Origin: Allodiplogaster sudhausi
Taxonomy: Eukaryota; Nematoda; Chromadorea; Rhabditida; Diplogasteridae
Direction: 5' to 3'
NCBI GenBank assembly: GCA_945643635.1
Contig: CALZFC010000005.1
Coordinates: 4,294,501 to 4,358,500 of the forward strand
Length of the DNA: 64,000 nucleotides
Made by a program: the position numbers and the translations under genes. Position 1 is the first letter of the stretch, and the number at the start of each line of letters is the position of its first letter. The notes under the pieces were generated by a model, which was given only the letters and a program-made list of their open reading frames with translations, did not search any database and had not been told where the DNA came from. Below are positions 46,657 through 58,500 of this stretch, piece after piece.

Positions 46657-47060
46657 GAATGAGAAGAGAGAGAGAGAGTAGGGTATGGATGAGAAGAGAG
46701 AGAGAGAATCAAGAAGATTAAGACTCCAAGACAAAAAAAATATTTAAAAAAAAAAAAAACGAATAACAAAAGTACACACTGCAAAAGTCTAGAGAAGCCG
46801 TAGTGGTTACCTGTATCGCCAGGAGCTTTACTGAGCTTAGTGAATGTCTTATTGAGTGAGAGATTGTGTCGAATGGAGTTCTTCCAGGTGGTGGAGGGCG
46901 AGTTGGCGTAGAAAGGGTAGCGGGCGGCCACGGCCTCGTAGATGCCAGAGAGGGTGGCACGGCGGCCAGGCGAGGACTCGATCGCCTCCCGAATCAACTG
47001 CGAGTAACTTAGAGACGGCTTCGTCTTCTCTTCCCGGGCTACTGCTTCTGGTGTCATCTG

Positions 47061-47102
<42 letters not shown>

Positions 47103-47148
47103 GAGAGAGAGAGAGAAAAAATGAGAGAGATAAAGATATAAGGAAGGC

Positions 47149-47205
<57 letters not shown>

Positions 47206-47351
47206 CGACAGAGTGAAGAGTGTAGAGCGAAAGAGGAACGTAACAGGCTAGGAACTAGAGAAGTTGGAGGACGTACATGAGCAGCATTCTTAGTGAAGAG
47301 CCAGTTGAGTTGTTGCAGACTGGAGTTGAGCGGATCACTTTGCCTTGCCAT
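45546..47351 (-). CDS. Forkhead transcription factor (FOXJ2/J3-like)
   Basis: N-terminal exon from Met 47351: MARQSDPLNSSLQQLNWLF, similar to the 'SSLTSIDWLPQL' start of FOXJ2/J3. The second exon (~47056-46812) carries most of the forkhead domain: KPSLSYSQLIREAIESSP, ATLSGIYEAVAARYPFY and TTWKNSIRHNLSLNKTFTKL. The third (from ~46407) begins KGSYWVI, completing the winged helix, then an acidic, Ser/Pro-rich region (PAEEEIDDDLSLFESYDL). Further exons have ARIDWLKIGLEAAGMDC (~46040), DISLSIEDLLEGN (~45920), a basic NRRRKHDD patch and a last exon TFDEDEDDFDWNTIV with TAG at 45546-45548, an acidic tail that may activate transcription. An in-frame upstream Met at 47426 is possible. CT tracts precede acceptors. 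Convergent with NSUN5, 48 bp apart. Confidence 0.87.
47060..47206 (-). repeat. GA/CT microsatellite before the forkhead exon
   Basis: GA repeats on the plus strand. On the transcript this is a CT run immediately ahead of the acceptor of the forkhead-domain exon. A second GA block lies at 46560-46710 in the next intron. Confidence 0.88.
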
Positions 47352-47426
47352 TTCAATGTAGTTCAGAGAAGTGGAAAGGAGTTCCTTCTCCTTTGCCACG
47401 ACCTGCTCTCTCTGTTCACTTGGCAA

Positions 47427-47559
47427 CCAGATGCCCTCGGGGAAGTCCCCTGTCGATTCTTTCTCATCTACTCTTCCTCTCTTCCTTGCGTTCTATCACC
47501 CATTTCTCATTCCCTCATCCTTATGTGTCTCTTCTTGTTCTCTATTTCGTGTATTCCTC

Positions 47560-47601
<42 letters not shown>

Positions 47602-48997
47602 ACACTCTCTCTCTTCCCATTCCAAAAAACAACCGCCCAAATATTCCAGGTCATAATAAAGCTGCTATATGTCTGTGTAAGTATCGTAGATATGTTAGGC
47701 CAATCACATAATTGTCCAAAAGTATGTAAATATCTTTAAAAAAAACATGTATCCGAAACAGCAGATACATTTCTACAGACACTTTTCATTAGTTCTGACA
47801 AGGAGGTGAGGACTTGATTGTGGTTAGTGGTGATTTTAACGAGGGGATTTGAAAACCAGTTTTATGGTGGCTCCTACAATTCGCTTCGCTCCTTCCGTCG
47901 CCCACCATAACCTCTGTTTGGAACCCCGCTCTCTCAGATGCTCGCTCCCAACATCCGTAAAAAGGGTGTGTCGAGTGCTGAAGAGAAGCCGTTCACAAGA
48001 ATGCTTTGGGTCCGCGCCTGGTGGCGAGAACATCGTTTACTGGTAAACGTTTGTTATATGAATGTCTTCAGAAAGGACGCTATCATTTGTCAATCGGTGA
48101 TTTGGTTGGGTTTTGCAGGAGATATATATAAAGTGGTGAAGAGATGATTGGTTTTTAGCAGTTTTCAGTACGGTCCCTTTTCAGCAGACTACCCGCCTAT
48201 TCATGGTGCGGTAGTTTTCAGGGGAAAGTGTGGTGTGTTAAAGGGAGGATGTTTTTCCTACAAGGAATTGGATTAGGAGGTATGACTGTTCGCGCCTTTA
48301 GTCTGGTGATATGCTTATGTTCAGACTCGGTAAGGGAAAGCCAAATGGTTTTATTCAGAAATTAAGCTGACGGCGGATAACGAGACCCGCTGACGTGAAT
48401 GAGGAGTATAAACTGTGTGCTCGAGTGAGGCAGCGGTCTTGGGCCCCGGGAGCGGCTTGGTTCTCGCCGTTTGGCGACGGAGTATCAGACCACGTCAGAC
48501 CTGGGGAAGCTTTTACCGAGCGCTATCTAGGACACGAAGGTCAAGGGGGTTTTGGTCTGTAGAGAAGGTCCTATCGGTGTTTTTGGTATGGCGATTTTGT
48601 TTCATCGGTCCTAGCCTTCCACCTTCCCAGTTCCTCGGGAGGTTTCTGATCTGCCACTACCCTGTAGATGGGGCTTAATAGCTGTTGCCCTTAGAGTAGG
48701 ATAGAGTTATGGCTTTAAAAAGAGAGCGAGTCAACTATGGAGGTGATCAGGACAAGTCAACAAGGGCCGGAATCTGTTATTTTGTTTGGTTCATCACGAG
48801 GTTCTAGGTCCCCGTCAATCTGAGAGAAATGGCTAACGCGGTTTTAGTTATTGGTTTGCAGGTTACATTTCGCATGTCAAGGGGTGACAGGATGTTGGTA
48901 AGGCTATTGTAAGGCTATTGTGTTTGGAGCTAAGAAGGGGGGGGGGAGTTTCAGCCTCAGGCAGGATGGTCGGATTCCGGTAAGGAGGACGTGGGAA
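47427..48997. other. Gene-poor region, left part
   Basis: No exon, RNA gene or delimited element is supported. A CT microsatellite lies at 47565-47592. Composition changes at about 47.8 kb to GC-richer, low-repeat sequence with no continuing reading frame. It may be a decayed element, but no domain was recognised on either strand. Confidence 0.4.
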
Positions 48998-49292
48998 GGT
49001 GGTCAGCCACCTCGTTTTGCCATTCACGTATGAGGGTGGTCAGCCACCAGGTGGTCAGCCACCTTGCTCGAGGTTCACGAATGATGGTGGTCAGCCACCA
49101 GGTGGTCAGCCACCTTGCTCGAGGTTCACGAATGATGGTGGTCAGCCACCAGGTGGTCAGCCACCTTGCTGGAGGTCTACGGATGATGGTGGTCAGCCAC
49201 CTTGCTGGAGGAGGTCTACGGATGATGGTGGTCAGCCACCAGGTGGTCAGCCACCTTGTTAGAGGTTCACATATGAAGGTGGTCAGCCACCA
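48998..49292. repeat. 51-bp minisatellite of GGTGGTCAGCCACC hairpins
   Basis: The 14-mer GGTGGTCAGCCACC occurs 11 times in 295 bp. Each copy is a potential hairpin with a GGTGG/CCACC stem and a TCAG loop. Most copies occur in pairs separated by one A inside a 51-bp unit with spacer TTGCTCGAGGTTCACGAATG or variants. 51 is divisible by three, so two frames on the plus strand stay open (GGQPPGGQPPC or VVSHQVVSHLA), but there is no supporting gene structure. Confidence 0.92.
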
Positions 49293-51880
49293 AGGGTCCA
49301 GTTACACGGAAACCACGATGAGGTGGGTTAAAGGCTGGTGAAGTTCATGTTCCTTTTCCTACCTGTGTTTGTTGGAAAACAATCAAGGTGTGTTTTTGGC
49401 TCCAAGAAATGAAGCGGTGGTGCGACAAGAGTTCTGTGGTTTGTAGCCGAGTCAGGGCACTTTCCTCTCCTTCCAGGTTGCCTAGCTGTCGCCAGGTGTG
49501 GACAAGGAGATGCGGTTTTAGCGCTGACCTGTCCCGAGACTCCGTTTTAAGGGCTCTTGTTCTATTCGGGTAATGTTCAGAGGAATTTATTGCTTTTGGA
49601 GTTCGCGCCAGCGGGCGATGTTCAAGCTGGCCTGCTCAGGTAGGTCGGCCCTGGTAAATGAGTATTAATTGATCGTATCTGTGTTGAAAGCTAGTGTCAG
49701 CTTATTCAATGCATAACAGTGTTTCATTTAGTGCAGCTGGTACAGTAGTCGAGTGTTTTTCAGAATCATCAATTTGCCCTTAAGGCACACCAAAACGGGC
49801 CAGATCCGCATAGCACAGCGATCTAGGAGGATGGTTTGCTGAAGAAGCGCAGCGGTCAAGGGGCTTTTATTTGGTGGCCCAGGGGTTAAAGTAGACTGCT
49901 CCTACATAGCTTTGACATTGATGATGGGGGCTTCTGGACTATGACTTTCTGTCATTTATAATGGGGCGCTTTGATTGTGTTGGCGGGCAACGGAACTGCG
50001 GAATGTATTGAATTGTGTTGCAAGAGTTGCGGCCTGAGAACAGGCCGAAAATATGCCGCATCTTCTATGGCCAATTTTGGCGGCTTCCAATTCTTTTCAG
50101 GAAGGTTCCAAATGGCATCTTAATCTGGTCAGAGGCCAGTGGTCTCTACATCCAGAGTGCCCCCTATGGAGGTTGACGACTCGGGCGCCTAGGATTTATG
50201 GTGGTGGTGCTAGTCGTTCGAAGCCCCTTATAGGAGGAAACCTTTGGGACTCGGTAGACAGAAAAAGCCTTGTACTTTGGCTTTGTTTTTCCGGTTTCAA
50301 TCCAGGAGAAGTCCCGCCTTTACCGCTGTTCTACGTTCTGTTTACGCCTTTATCGTCTGTGTCCATACAACTGTGCTCATGGGCAAAACAGATCACTCGG
50401 AATACTAAGCCACATCAGTCAACAGACGTATGCAAATTTACATAGCAAGGTTGCTTTCTACTATGCAATGAAGCCTAACATTCCCAGGCTTGCATACACA
50501 TGGACTTTAAAACAAAATGAACAAGAATCGTATGCTGACAAAACTATCGCGTCTCAGAGGAATGAGCAGTACAAGATACGCTAAAAAACATAGGGAGCAG
50601 CCTACACAATTAGCAACTCTGTTCACCGAAATGAGTTCAAGGTTTCCGCTATGAACTGTGCAAGCACTGCAACCCACTCAACATATTAGGACTATGTTCA
50701 CCTCTGTTATAAAAAGCCCCCCCTTTTCATGCAGTAACCTGCGCCCGTAGCTAGTGAGGCAAAACCAAACGTCAGGCTAGTCCGTGAGGCAAGCCTAAGG
50801 ACAAGGTTAACAAGTACGGAAAAACTAAGAGTTCTAATAACAACCCCGTATGCCACCCCAGTGGTCGACCAAACTACCCTAAGAAGCAAGAATTCGGCAC
50901 AGGATAAAGGCAGCGCCACTGCCTAAAGCCACGCGGCCCCTGACTGAGGCCTCCAACCCCCGTGCTGTCCCAGAATTGCTGAACCTGTCGTCGCCGTCAG
51001 AGCCTGCACACTAATCTGCTTGTGCGTTAAGGGAACAGTAACAAAAGTTACCAATTGGTACCATGACCGAAACCTGGTGATCAAAACTGAGCTGACGCCT
51101 TCCCGATTTAAGAGCCGCTGCCACCCATCGACTTTCGACATGGAACTTGGCAGCTCTCGCGGAAAGCGTCGCCGAAGGCGCCCGTAAAACTAACCACAAA
51201 ATCGTGATCAAAAGAAGACCTTGAACCTTGAAACAATCGCCCCTTCCCCCCAGACTCAATTATACATATATATGCATGGCATCAGCTACGCTTTTCATTC
51301 CGAAACCTAAAATTTCAAGGGCTTTTGATTGAGCCCTAAATCCTATTTCTGAACGTAGGGCTTTTGACTATTCCCTGGTCAGTCCCAAAATCCCGAGGCC
51401 GCGCAAACTGCGGCCTCATTCTCTACTTATATCTTTGGACTTCAAGGCCGTGCTCGGCTATCTACGGCTATTCATGCTGAAATACCTCTTCCCGGCTAAA
51501 TATTTTCCTTAACCAAATATTCTCTTAACTGTCCTCATGTTTCGACCGCTCAGTGTTATCGTCTTGGTCTCTCTGCCTGGCCGGCAAAGAACTCATGCTC
51601 CACCTGGAGAAAGCCCAGCGCGGTTTTGAACCCACTCTGGCATAGCCTGCGATCAGCAACCTCCCGACTCTTCTTAAGGGCGGGAATGGGTGGGAACCTA
51701 ACCGTCTCTCGTGGACACTTGAGGCGTAGAATGACGAAACACTCCCTCACACCCCCTCCCCTCCTTCCGAGGACAACAACCGCAACGCGACCCGCGCTCG
51801 CATCTGAGAGAGAGCGCACACCCAAACACCAATTCCCGCCTGAGCGGGAAAGACATGAGAGCGCGCGCATTTCGAACGTC
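49293..51880. other. Gene-poor region, right part
   Basis: GC-moderate sequence with no convincing exon, splice pattern or known domain on either strand. The longest frames are under about 130 codons and do not join. No terminal repeats were found for a single large element. Confidence 0.4.
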
Positions 51881-51888
51881 TTATTTTA

Positions 51889-52404
51889 GGTGCTATACTA
51901 GTTGGGGGGGGGGGCAAATTTTTTTTTTAATTCACCCACCCCATTTGTGCACAGGGGGGTAATAGGCCATGGGGAACGCGAATATAATGTTCATTTTGTA
52001 TTACTTTGTTATTTAACTAAGTTACAGTACTTTTACTTGACATATGTTTTGGCCGATTTCAGGTAAAATGATACTCGAAGGGGTTTTCAGACCTGTTAAA
52101 CTCGAATATTACGTTCTTTTCGACTCATCTCTATTCGATAGTGCTTAATTGACGCTATATTAGTGTTTGGCAGCTCTGACAACTCTTTAGTGCAGGAGTT
52201 TAGATGAAAAGTAGTACAAAAATGTGAAGTACTGTAACTTTGTTAAATGAAATTATTTTTCAAATTGAACATTATATTCGTGTTCTCCACGATCTAGAAC
52301 CCTATATTCGTGTTCCCCATGGCCTAAAACCCCCCTGGGCGCGATTTGTGGTAGATTGAAAAATGAAAATATTTTGCCCCCCCCCCCCCAACTAGGATAG
52401 CACC
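51889..52404. mobile_element. Foldback MITE-like element upstream of topoisomerase II
   Basis: 516 bp. Left tip GGTGCTATACTAGTTGGGGG; right tip reverse complemented GGTGCTATCCTAGTTGGGGG, followed on both sides by G-run, CAAA and T-rich sequence. The target duplication TTATTTTA is perfect (51881-51888, 52405-52412). Inverted similarity continues inward: GGCCATGGGGAAC and CGAATATAATGTTCA on the left have inverted partners at about 52262-52325, and AAGTTACAGTACTT recurs inverted near 52230. The element is therefore largely a foldback. It ends 145 bp before the TOP2 start codon. No coding capacity. Confidence 0.93.
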
Positions 52405-52549
52405 TTATTTTATTTTCCAAACTCCTTGGAAAGTCGATGGGGATTGCTTGTTTTCATTACTTGTTTTTTTTGTGGAAACGGTCTGAGTTCGTGTTCTAAA
52501 TTATCGGTGTCATCCTTTCCATTGCAGTTGGGCGGACGAGTGGTCCACA

Positions 52550-55507
52550 ATGAGCAGCGATTCCGATGATGATGCCAGTTCTTATTAATTAAATTTATAA
52601 AACGGAATGGTGAAATTGGTATTTTCAGGACTTTCACCTGATGTTGGCTTTGGTGAAGAAATCTGTGATATAATCTTTTTTTTTTTAGTTTTTCGTTGAT
52701 GATTCCCCAAAAAAGTCTACCACGAAGAAGGCGGACAAGCCGAAGGGGAGTCCCAAGAAGATCACGAAGAAGGGTAAGTGTTGATATCTTCTCAATTTCT
52801 TCATTTTATGTATGGTTTTCTTTGAAGGTGCCGGAGATGTCTCGATGCAAATGACAGAGGAGGACATGAATGTCTTCACCAACATCGACAAGTCGAAGAA
52901 GAAGGTCAATATCGAGGATATTTACCAGAAGAAGTCGCAGCTTGAGCACATCCTTCTCCGTCCAGACACGTACATCGGCTCGGTTGAATACATCGAGAAG
53001 ACGGTTTGTCTTCTTACTATTAATAGGCCCAGTTGGTGTTTTCCAAAGATAGGAAATTGTCTGCATTCAGCCAATGTGGGTATACGACGCGGAAGATGAC
53101 AAGCTCGTACAACGAGACATTTCTTACGTCCCTGGCTTGTACAAGATCTTCGACGAAATCTTAGTGAACGCGGCGGACAACAAGCAGCGCGACAATAAGA
53201 TGACTCTGATCAAAGTCGACATCAACAAGTTGGTTCCTCGTTCACTTCAACTCGTTGAGCACTATGTAAATCGTGATTAGGATCAATGTGAATATTCAGT
53301 GATTAAAGTTCTCAAGGAACGATGAAATATCGCATTTCATATATTGAATTGCAGAGAGAAGAACACCATCTCGGTTTTCAACAACGGGAAGGGCATTCCC
53401 GTTGTCTTACACAAGGTTGAGAAGATGTACGTGCCTGAGATGATTTTTGGAACTCTGCTCACCTCATCCAATTACAACGACGATGAGAGAAAAGTAAAGA
53501 GCCCTTTTTCTTCTGCGAGTTTTGCATAATATTTGCTTAGAGGGTTTCTTATATCACTCCACTCTATTTGATTTTTATTAACTTCTCTTAACCAATTTGA
53601 TTTTCAAATGAAGCATTTCAGGTGACTGGTGGCAGGAACGGATATGGTGCCAAGCTGTGCAACATCTTCTCAACAGAATTTACCCTTGAGACATCCTCTA
53701 AGGAGTACAAGAAGGCATTCAAGCAGGTATGATGATTATACTGTTGAATGTGTTGAAGACCTGATTACGTTGTTTTAGACGTGGAAGAACAACATGACGA
53801 AGGACAAGGATCCGGAGATCCGGCCTAGCACAGGCGAAGACTACACGAAGGTCACCTTCAAACCGGATCTAGCCAAGTTCAAGATGAAGGAGTTGGACGA
53901 CGATATTGTGGCACTGATGTGTAGAAGAGCATACGACATCGCGGGCTGTTCGAGAGGAGTCAAAGTCTTCCTGAACGGGAAGCAACTTCCTGTCAGTTTG
54001 TGCACGACTTCTATCTTATTTACAACCATTTATGTTACATGGTTTTCTAGGTCACCGGATTCAAGCAGTACGTGGAGCAATACACGAAGGACATGAAAGA
54101 TCCTTCCGGTGAGCCACTCAAAGTGGTCTACGAGCAGGTAGAAACATATTTATAACACAGCTGAACTGTTCTAATGAATTTTTTTTGTGTGAAGGTGAAT
54201 GATCGTTGGGAGGTCGCCTTAACGGTCTCGGAGAAGGGATTCCAGCAAGTCTCGTTTACCAACAGCATTGCCACTATGAAGGTACCATACTTTTCTATGT
54301 ATAATAAAATTAAGTTAAAACTTGTATGATTCCTGAGTGCAATTATTGTGGTTTCGGAAGGCCGTATGAGAATTTGATAGGGCGGTCGCCATGTGGATTA
54401 CGTAGCGGACCAGGTCGTTTCGAAGCTTATCGACAACATCAAGAAGAAGGTTGGCAAGAGCACCGTCAATGTCAAGCCTTTCCAGGTCACTCTTTCTTCT
54501 TCTTTTTTCCCCTTTTTTCTATCATGGTTTATAGTTCAATGATGGGCTAGAGTTTCCTATTCCAATCTCATGAATTGAATATTTATTTATGAATATCATA
54601 TTTGCAAGAGAGAATGTGTTTGCAGGTCAAGAACCACATGTGGGTGTTCGTGAACGCCCTGATCGAGAATCCCACGTTCGATTCACAGACGAAGGAGACG
54701 ATGACACTCCAAGCCAAGTCATTCGGAAGCAAATGCGAAGTGTCCGACAAGTTCGCCAAGCAGGTATCTTTCCCTCTCTTGCGTTTCACAACGCACTTCT
54801 ACCTTGTTGCAGGCGCAAGGGTGCGGTATCGTAGACGCCGTACTGTCTTGGGTTCGCTTCAAGCAGATGGAGGCGCTGGATAAGAAGTGTTCCTCAAAAA
54901 AGACAAGCAAGCTGAAGGTTTACAACTACCCTTCTCTCTCTCTCTCGCTCTCTTTTCTCTCTTTCTCTGTCACTGCAGGCTCTTTGCAGGGAATTCCGAA
55001 GCTGGAAGATGCGAACGACGCAGGGACGAAGAACTCTGCACTGTGTACGCTGATTCTAACCGAGGGAGACTCGGCCAAGACACTCGCCGTCTCTGGGCTC
55101 GGAGTGGTCGGCAGAGACAGATACGGAGTCTTCCCTCTCAGGGGAAAGCTACTCAACGTTAGGGAAGGCAACATCAAGCAGGTTCGTTCTTCCATCACAA
55201 TCGGGTGTATGAAAACACTAGAGTAATATGGATGCCGATCTTTTATAAAAGTAGTTTTTACCCTGCTTTTGTACGAAATATTGTTGAAGCAAGTTCATTG
55301 ACGATATAGCTGGAGCTCAATGAATCAAAGTGGGTCTTCGTTATTTCAAGGTCGCAGAGAATGCAGAAGTCAACGCGCTCATCAAGATTCTCGGTCTGCA
55401 ATACAAAGTGAAGTATGACAAGGACGACGACATGAAAAGTCTTCGATACGGAAAAGTCATGGTCATGGCGGATCAGGTCAGTCCCTCTTCCCCTCTCTCC
55501 CTTTCCC

Positions 55508-55560
<53 letters not shown>

Positions 55561-58500
55561 GCCCCTTTCCTCCCACCATCCCTTTTTCTTCAGGATCAAG
55601 ACGGCTCTCACATCAAGGGCCTGGTTATCAACTTCATCCACCACAACTGGCCGAATCTCATCCGGCGAAGCTTTGTGGAGGAGTTCATCACTCCGATTGT
55701 GAAGGCGACGAAGGGACGGGAGGAGATATCCTTCTTTTCAATTCCTGAGTACAACGAATGGAAGAGGAACAACGACAACTGGAAGTCGTTCCGCATTAAG
55801 TACTACAAGGGATTGGGTGTGTTTGCTTCTTTTAAATACTTCTTGAATTCTGTATTTCTCTCCTTTACTACAGGAACTTCGACGTCGAAGGAAGCGAAGG
55901 AATACTTCTCTGACATGGCTCGTCATCGGATTCGATTCAAGTATGCGGGAGCTGTTGACGACGAGGCGATGGACATGGCCTTCAGCAAAAAGAAGATTGA
56001 AGAGCGGAAGGTAAGAGAGGAGAGAAGGAGAAGCAGGGCGAGGAAGGGCATTGCAGGATTGGCTCACGAAGTGGATGACGGAGAAGAAGGCGCGGCGAGA
56101 GAGAGGAGACGATGAAGAGTTCCTGTATAACAAGGTGAGACAAAAGATGGGATGGAGTTGTTGATCGGCCCTTCCCTTCCAGGACACTACGACCATCTCC
56201 TTCTCCGAGTTCGTCAACAAGGAACTCGTGTTGTTCTCTAACACTGACAACGAACGTTCAATCCCCTCCATCGTCGACGGATTCAAGCCAGGACAGCGGA
56301 AGGTATTCTTGTGTCTCTCCCTTATTCTTCTACTTCTCATCTCTCTGCAGGTCATGTTTGCATGCTTCAAACGAGCAGACAAGAAGGAAGTGAAGGTGGC
56401 GCAGCTGGCGGGAGCCGTGGGCGAGTTGTCAGCTTACCACCACGGAGAACAGTCTCTCATGAGCACTATCGTCAACCTCGCACAGGTCAACCTCTACTCT
56501 CTCTCCTCTCTCTCTCTCTCTCTTTTTCCCTCATTCTCTCCCTCTCCCTCTTTATCGCCTTCTATCTCATCCTCTGCTTTGATGTTTGGACATATGTTTC
56601 AATTATTACTTTTTTTTCAAGGACTTTGTTGGCTCGAATAACATCAACCTTCTGCTTCCCATTGGACAGTTCGGCACTCGCCTCCAAGGAGGAAAGGACA
56701 GTGCGAGCCCCCGTTATATCTTCACCCAGCTCAGGTTCGTAGTTGTCGATGAAGAGTAGTAAGATTACCTTGTCTCTTTTCAGCCCTGTTACGAGGACTA
56801 TCTTCCCTATTCCTGATGACAACGTTCTGCGCTTCCTCTTCGAGGAGAATCAGCGAATTGAGCCGGAATGGTATGCATTCTCTTTTGGTGCTTTGTTTCA
56901 AAATCTTACTGGAATGTTGATTAGGCTAGTCAAAAGGGGACCCTTCTTTCTCAGGTACTGCCCAATTCTCCCGATGGTCCTCGTGAATGGAGCAACTGGA
57001 ATTGGCACGGGCTGGAGCACAAATATCCCGAATTACAACCCACGAGAGATCGTCGAGAACATCCGCCGTCTGATTCGTGGGGAGCAGTGTGAATCCATGG
57101 CCAGTCGTGCCTCTCTTCTACAAGCCGAACCCTTAGTCATATTTTGGAACCGCTAAAGAAAAATAAAGATAATTGGGTCGGCCTTGAGCGCTGTAATAAT
57201 GAACTCCCTTTATCGGATGTGTATTGCAGGCCCCGTGGTTCAAGCACTTCCGAGGCGAGATTGTCCAGCTGGACCCGACTCGTTTCGTGTGTTCGGGAGA
57301 GATTGCCGTGGTGGACAACGAGACTCTCGAGATCACTGAACTCCCCATTCGCACTTGGACACAGACTTATAAGGAGGGAGTCCTCGAACAGCTTCTCGAG
57401 AATTCCGACAAGAAGCCCGCTGTTATCACGTACGCTCCTTCTTACATCGTCCTCTGTGATTCCTCTCTTCGTAACTGAGAACGCGTGTTGTTTAGCGACT
57501 TCAAAGAGTATCATACGGATACAACTGTCAAATTCGTGGTGAAGATCGCTAATGGCAAGCTGCAATCATTGCAAAACGAGGGACTGCACAAGATCTTCAA
57601 GCTCCAGACCGTCCTCAACACAAGCAGCATGGCATGTTTTCTATTCCCCCCCCCTTTCTTATGCTTTGTGATTGGAGGTGCTCTTTGATGCGGCCGGTTG
57701 CCTTCGCCGATTCAATTCACCCGAAGAGATCATCGTCGAGTTCTTTGACACTCGCAAGCTCAAGTACATCGAACGAAAGAAGTTCCTGGAAGGAATGCTG
57801 AAAGCTCAATCTGACCGTCTCACCAACCAAGTCTGCCTCCCTTGGATGTCTACTTGTTACTTTCATTTCAATTGTTATCTATTGACAGGCTCGGTTCATC
57901 CTTGCGAAGATCAAGGGCGAGATTGTAATGGAGAATAAGAAGAAAGCCTCCATCGTCGAGCAGCTCATCAAGAAGGGATTCGACCCGGATCCAGTCAAGA
58001 AGTGGAAAGAAGCTCAAAAGAAGAAGGAACTCGAGGAAACTGGAGAAGTGTCTCAGGACGAGGAAGAAGAAGAGGACGAGGACGAGGCCAACAAGGTAGA
58101 GAATGGGGAATGGGAGGACCAGAGTCATGGTCACTCTTTAGAAGTCGGCGGAAGACAAGAAAGTGGAATCTCGGCTCTCCGACTACGATTACTTGGTGGG
58201 AATGGCTCTCATCAAGTTGTCAGAAGAAGAGAAGGAGAAGCTGCTGAAGGAGAGCGAGGCCAAGTTGGTGGAGCTCAAGACTCTCCAAAAGAAGAGCTGG
58301 GCTGATCTCTGGGAGGACGACCTCAACGTAAGTCTTGCATTCTGCCTATGGTATGATCTCTGCTCATTTATACTGGTTACAGGTCTTCATGGAAGCCCTG
58401 GAGAAGCAAGAGGCTAAGGAGAATGCGGATTTGGAAGTCAACATCAAGAACGCCATGAAGAAGTTCGCGAAGGATGAAGGAAAGGGCAAGAAGAAGACCG

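Noticed and set aside
48999..49262. GGQPP-repeat protein gene
   Set aside because: The frame exists only because the 51-bp unit is divisible by three. No signal peptide, splice partner or flanking coding sequence was found.
48998..49292. CRISPR-like array
   Set aside because: Repeats are short hairpins in pairs with near-identical spacers; this is a eukaryotic minisatellite with no cas genes.
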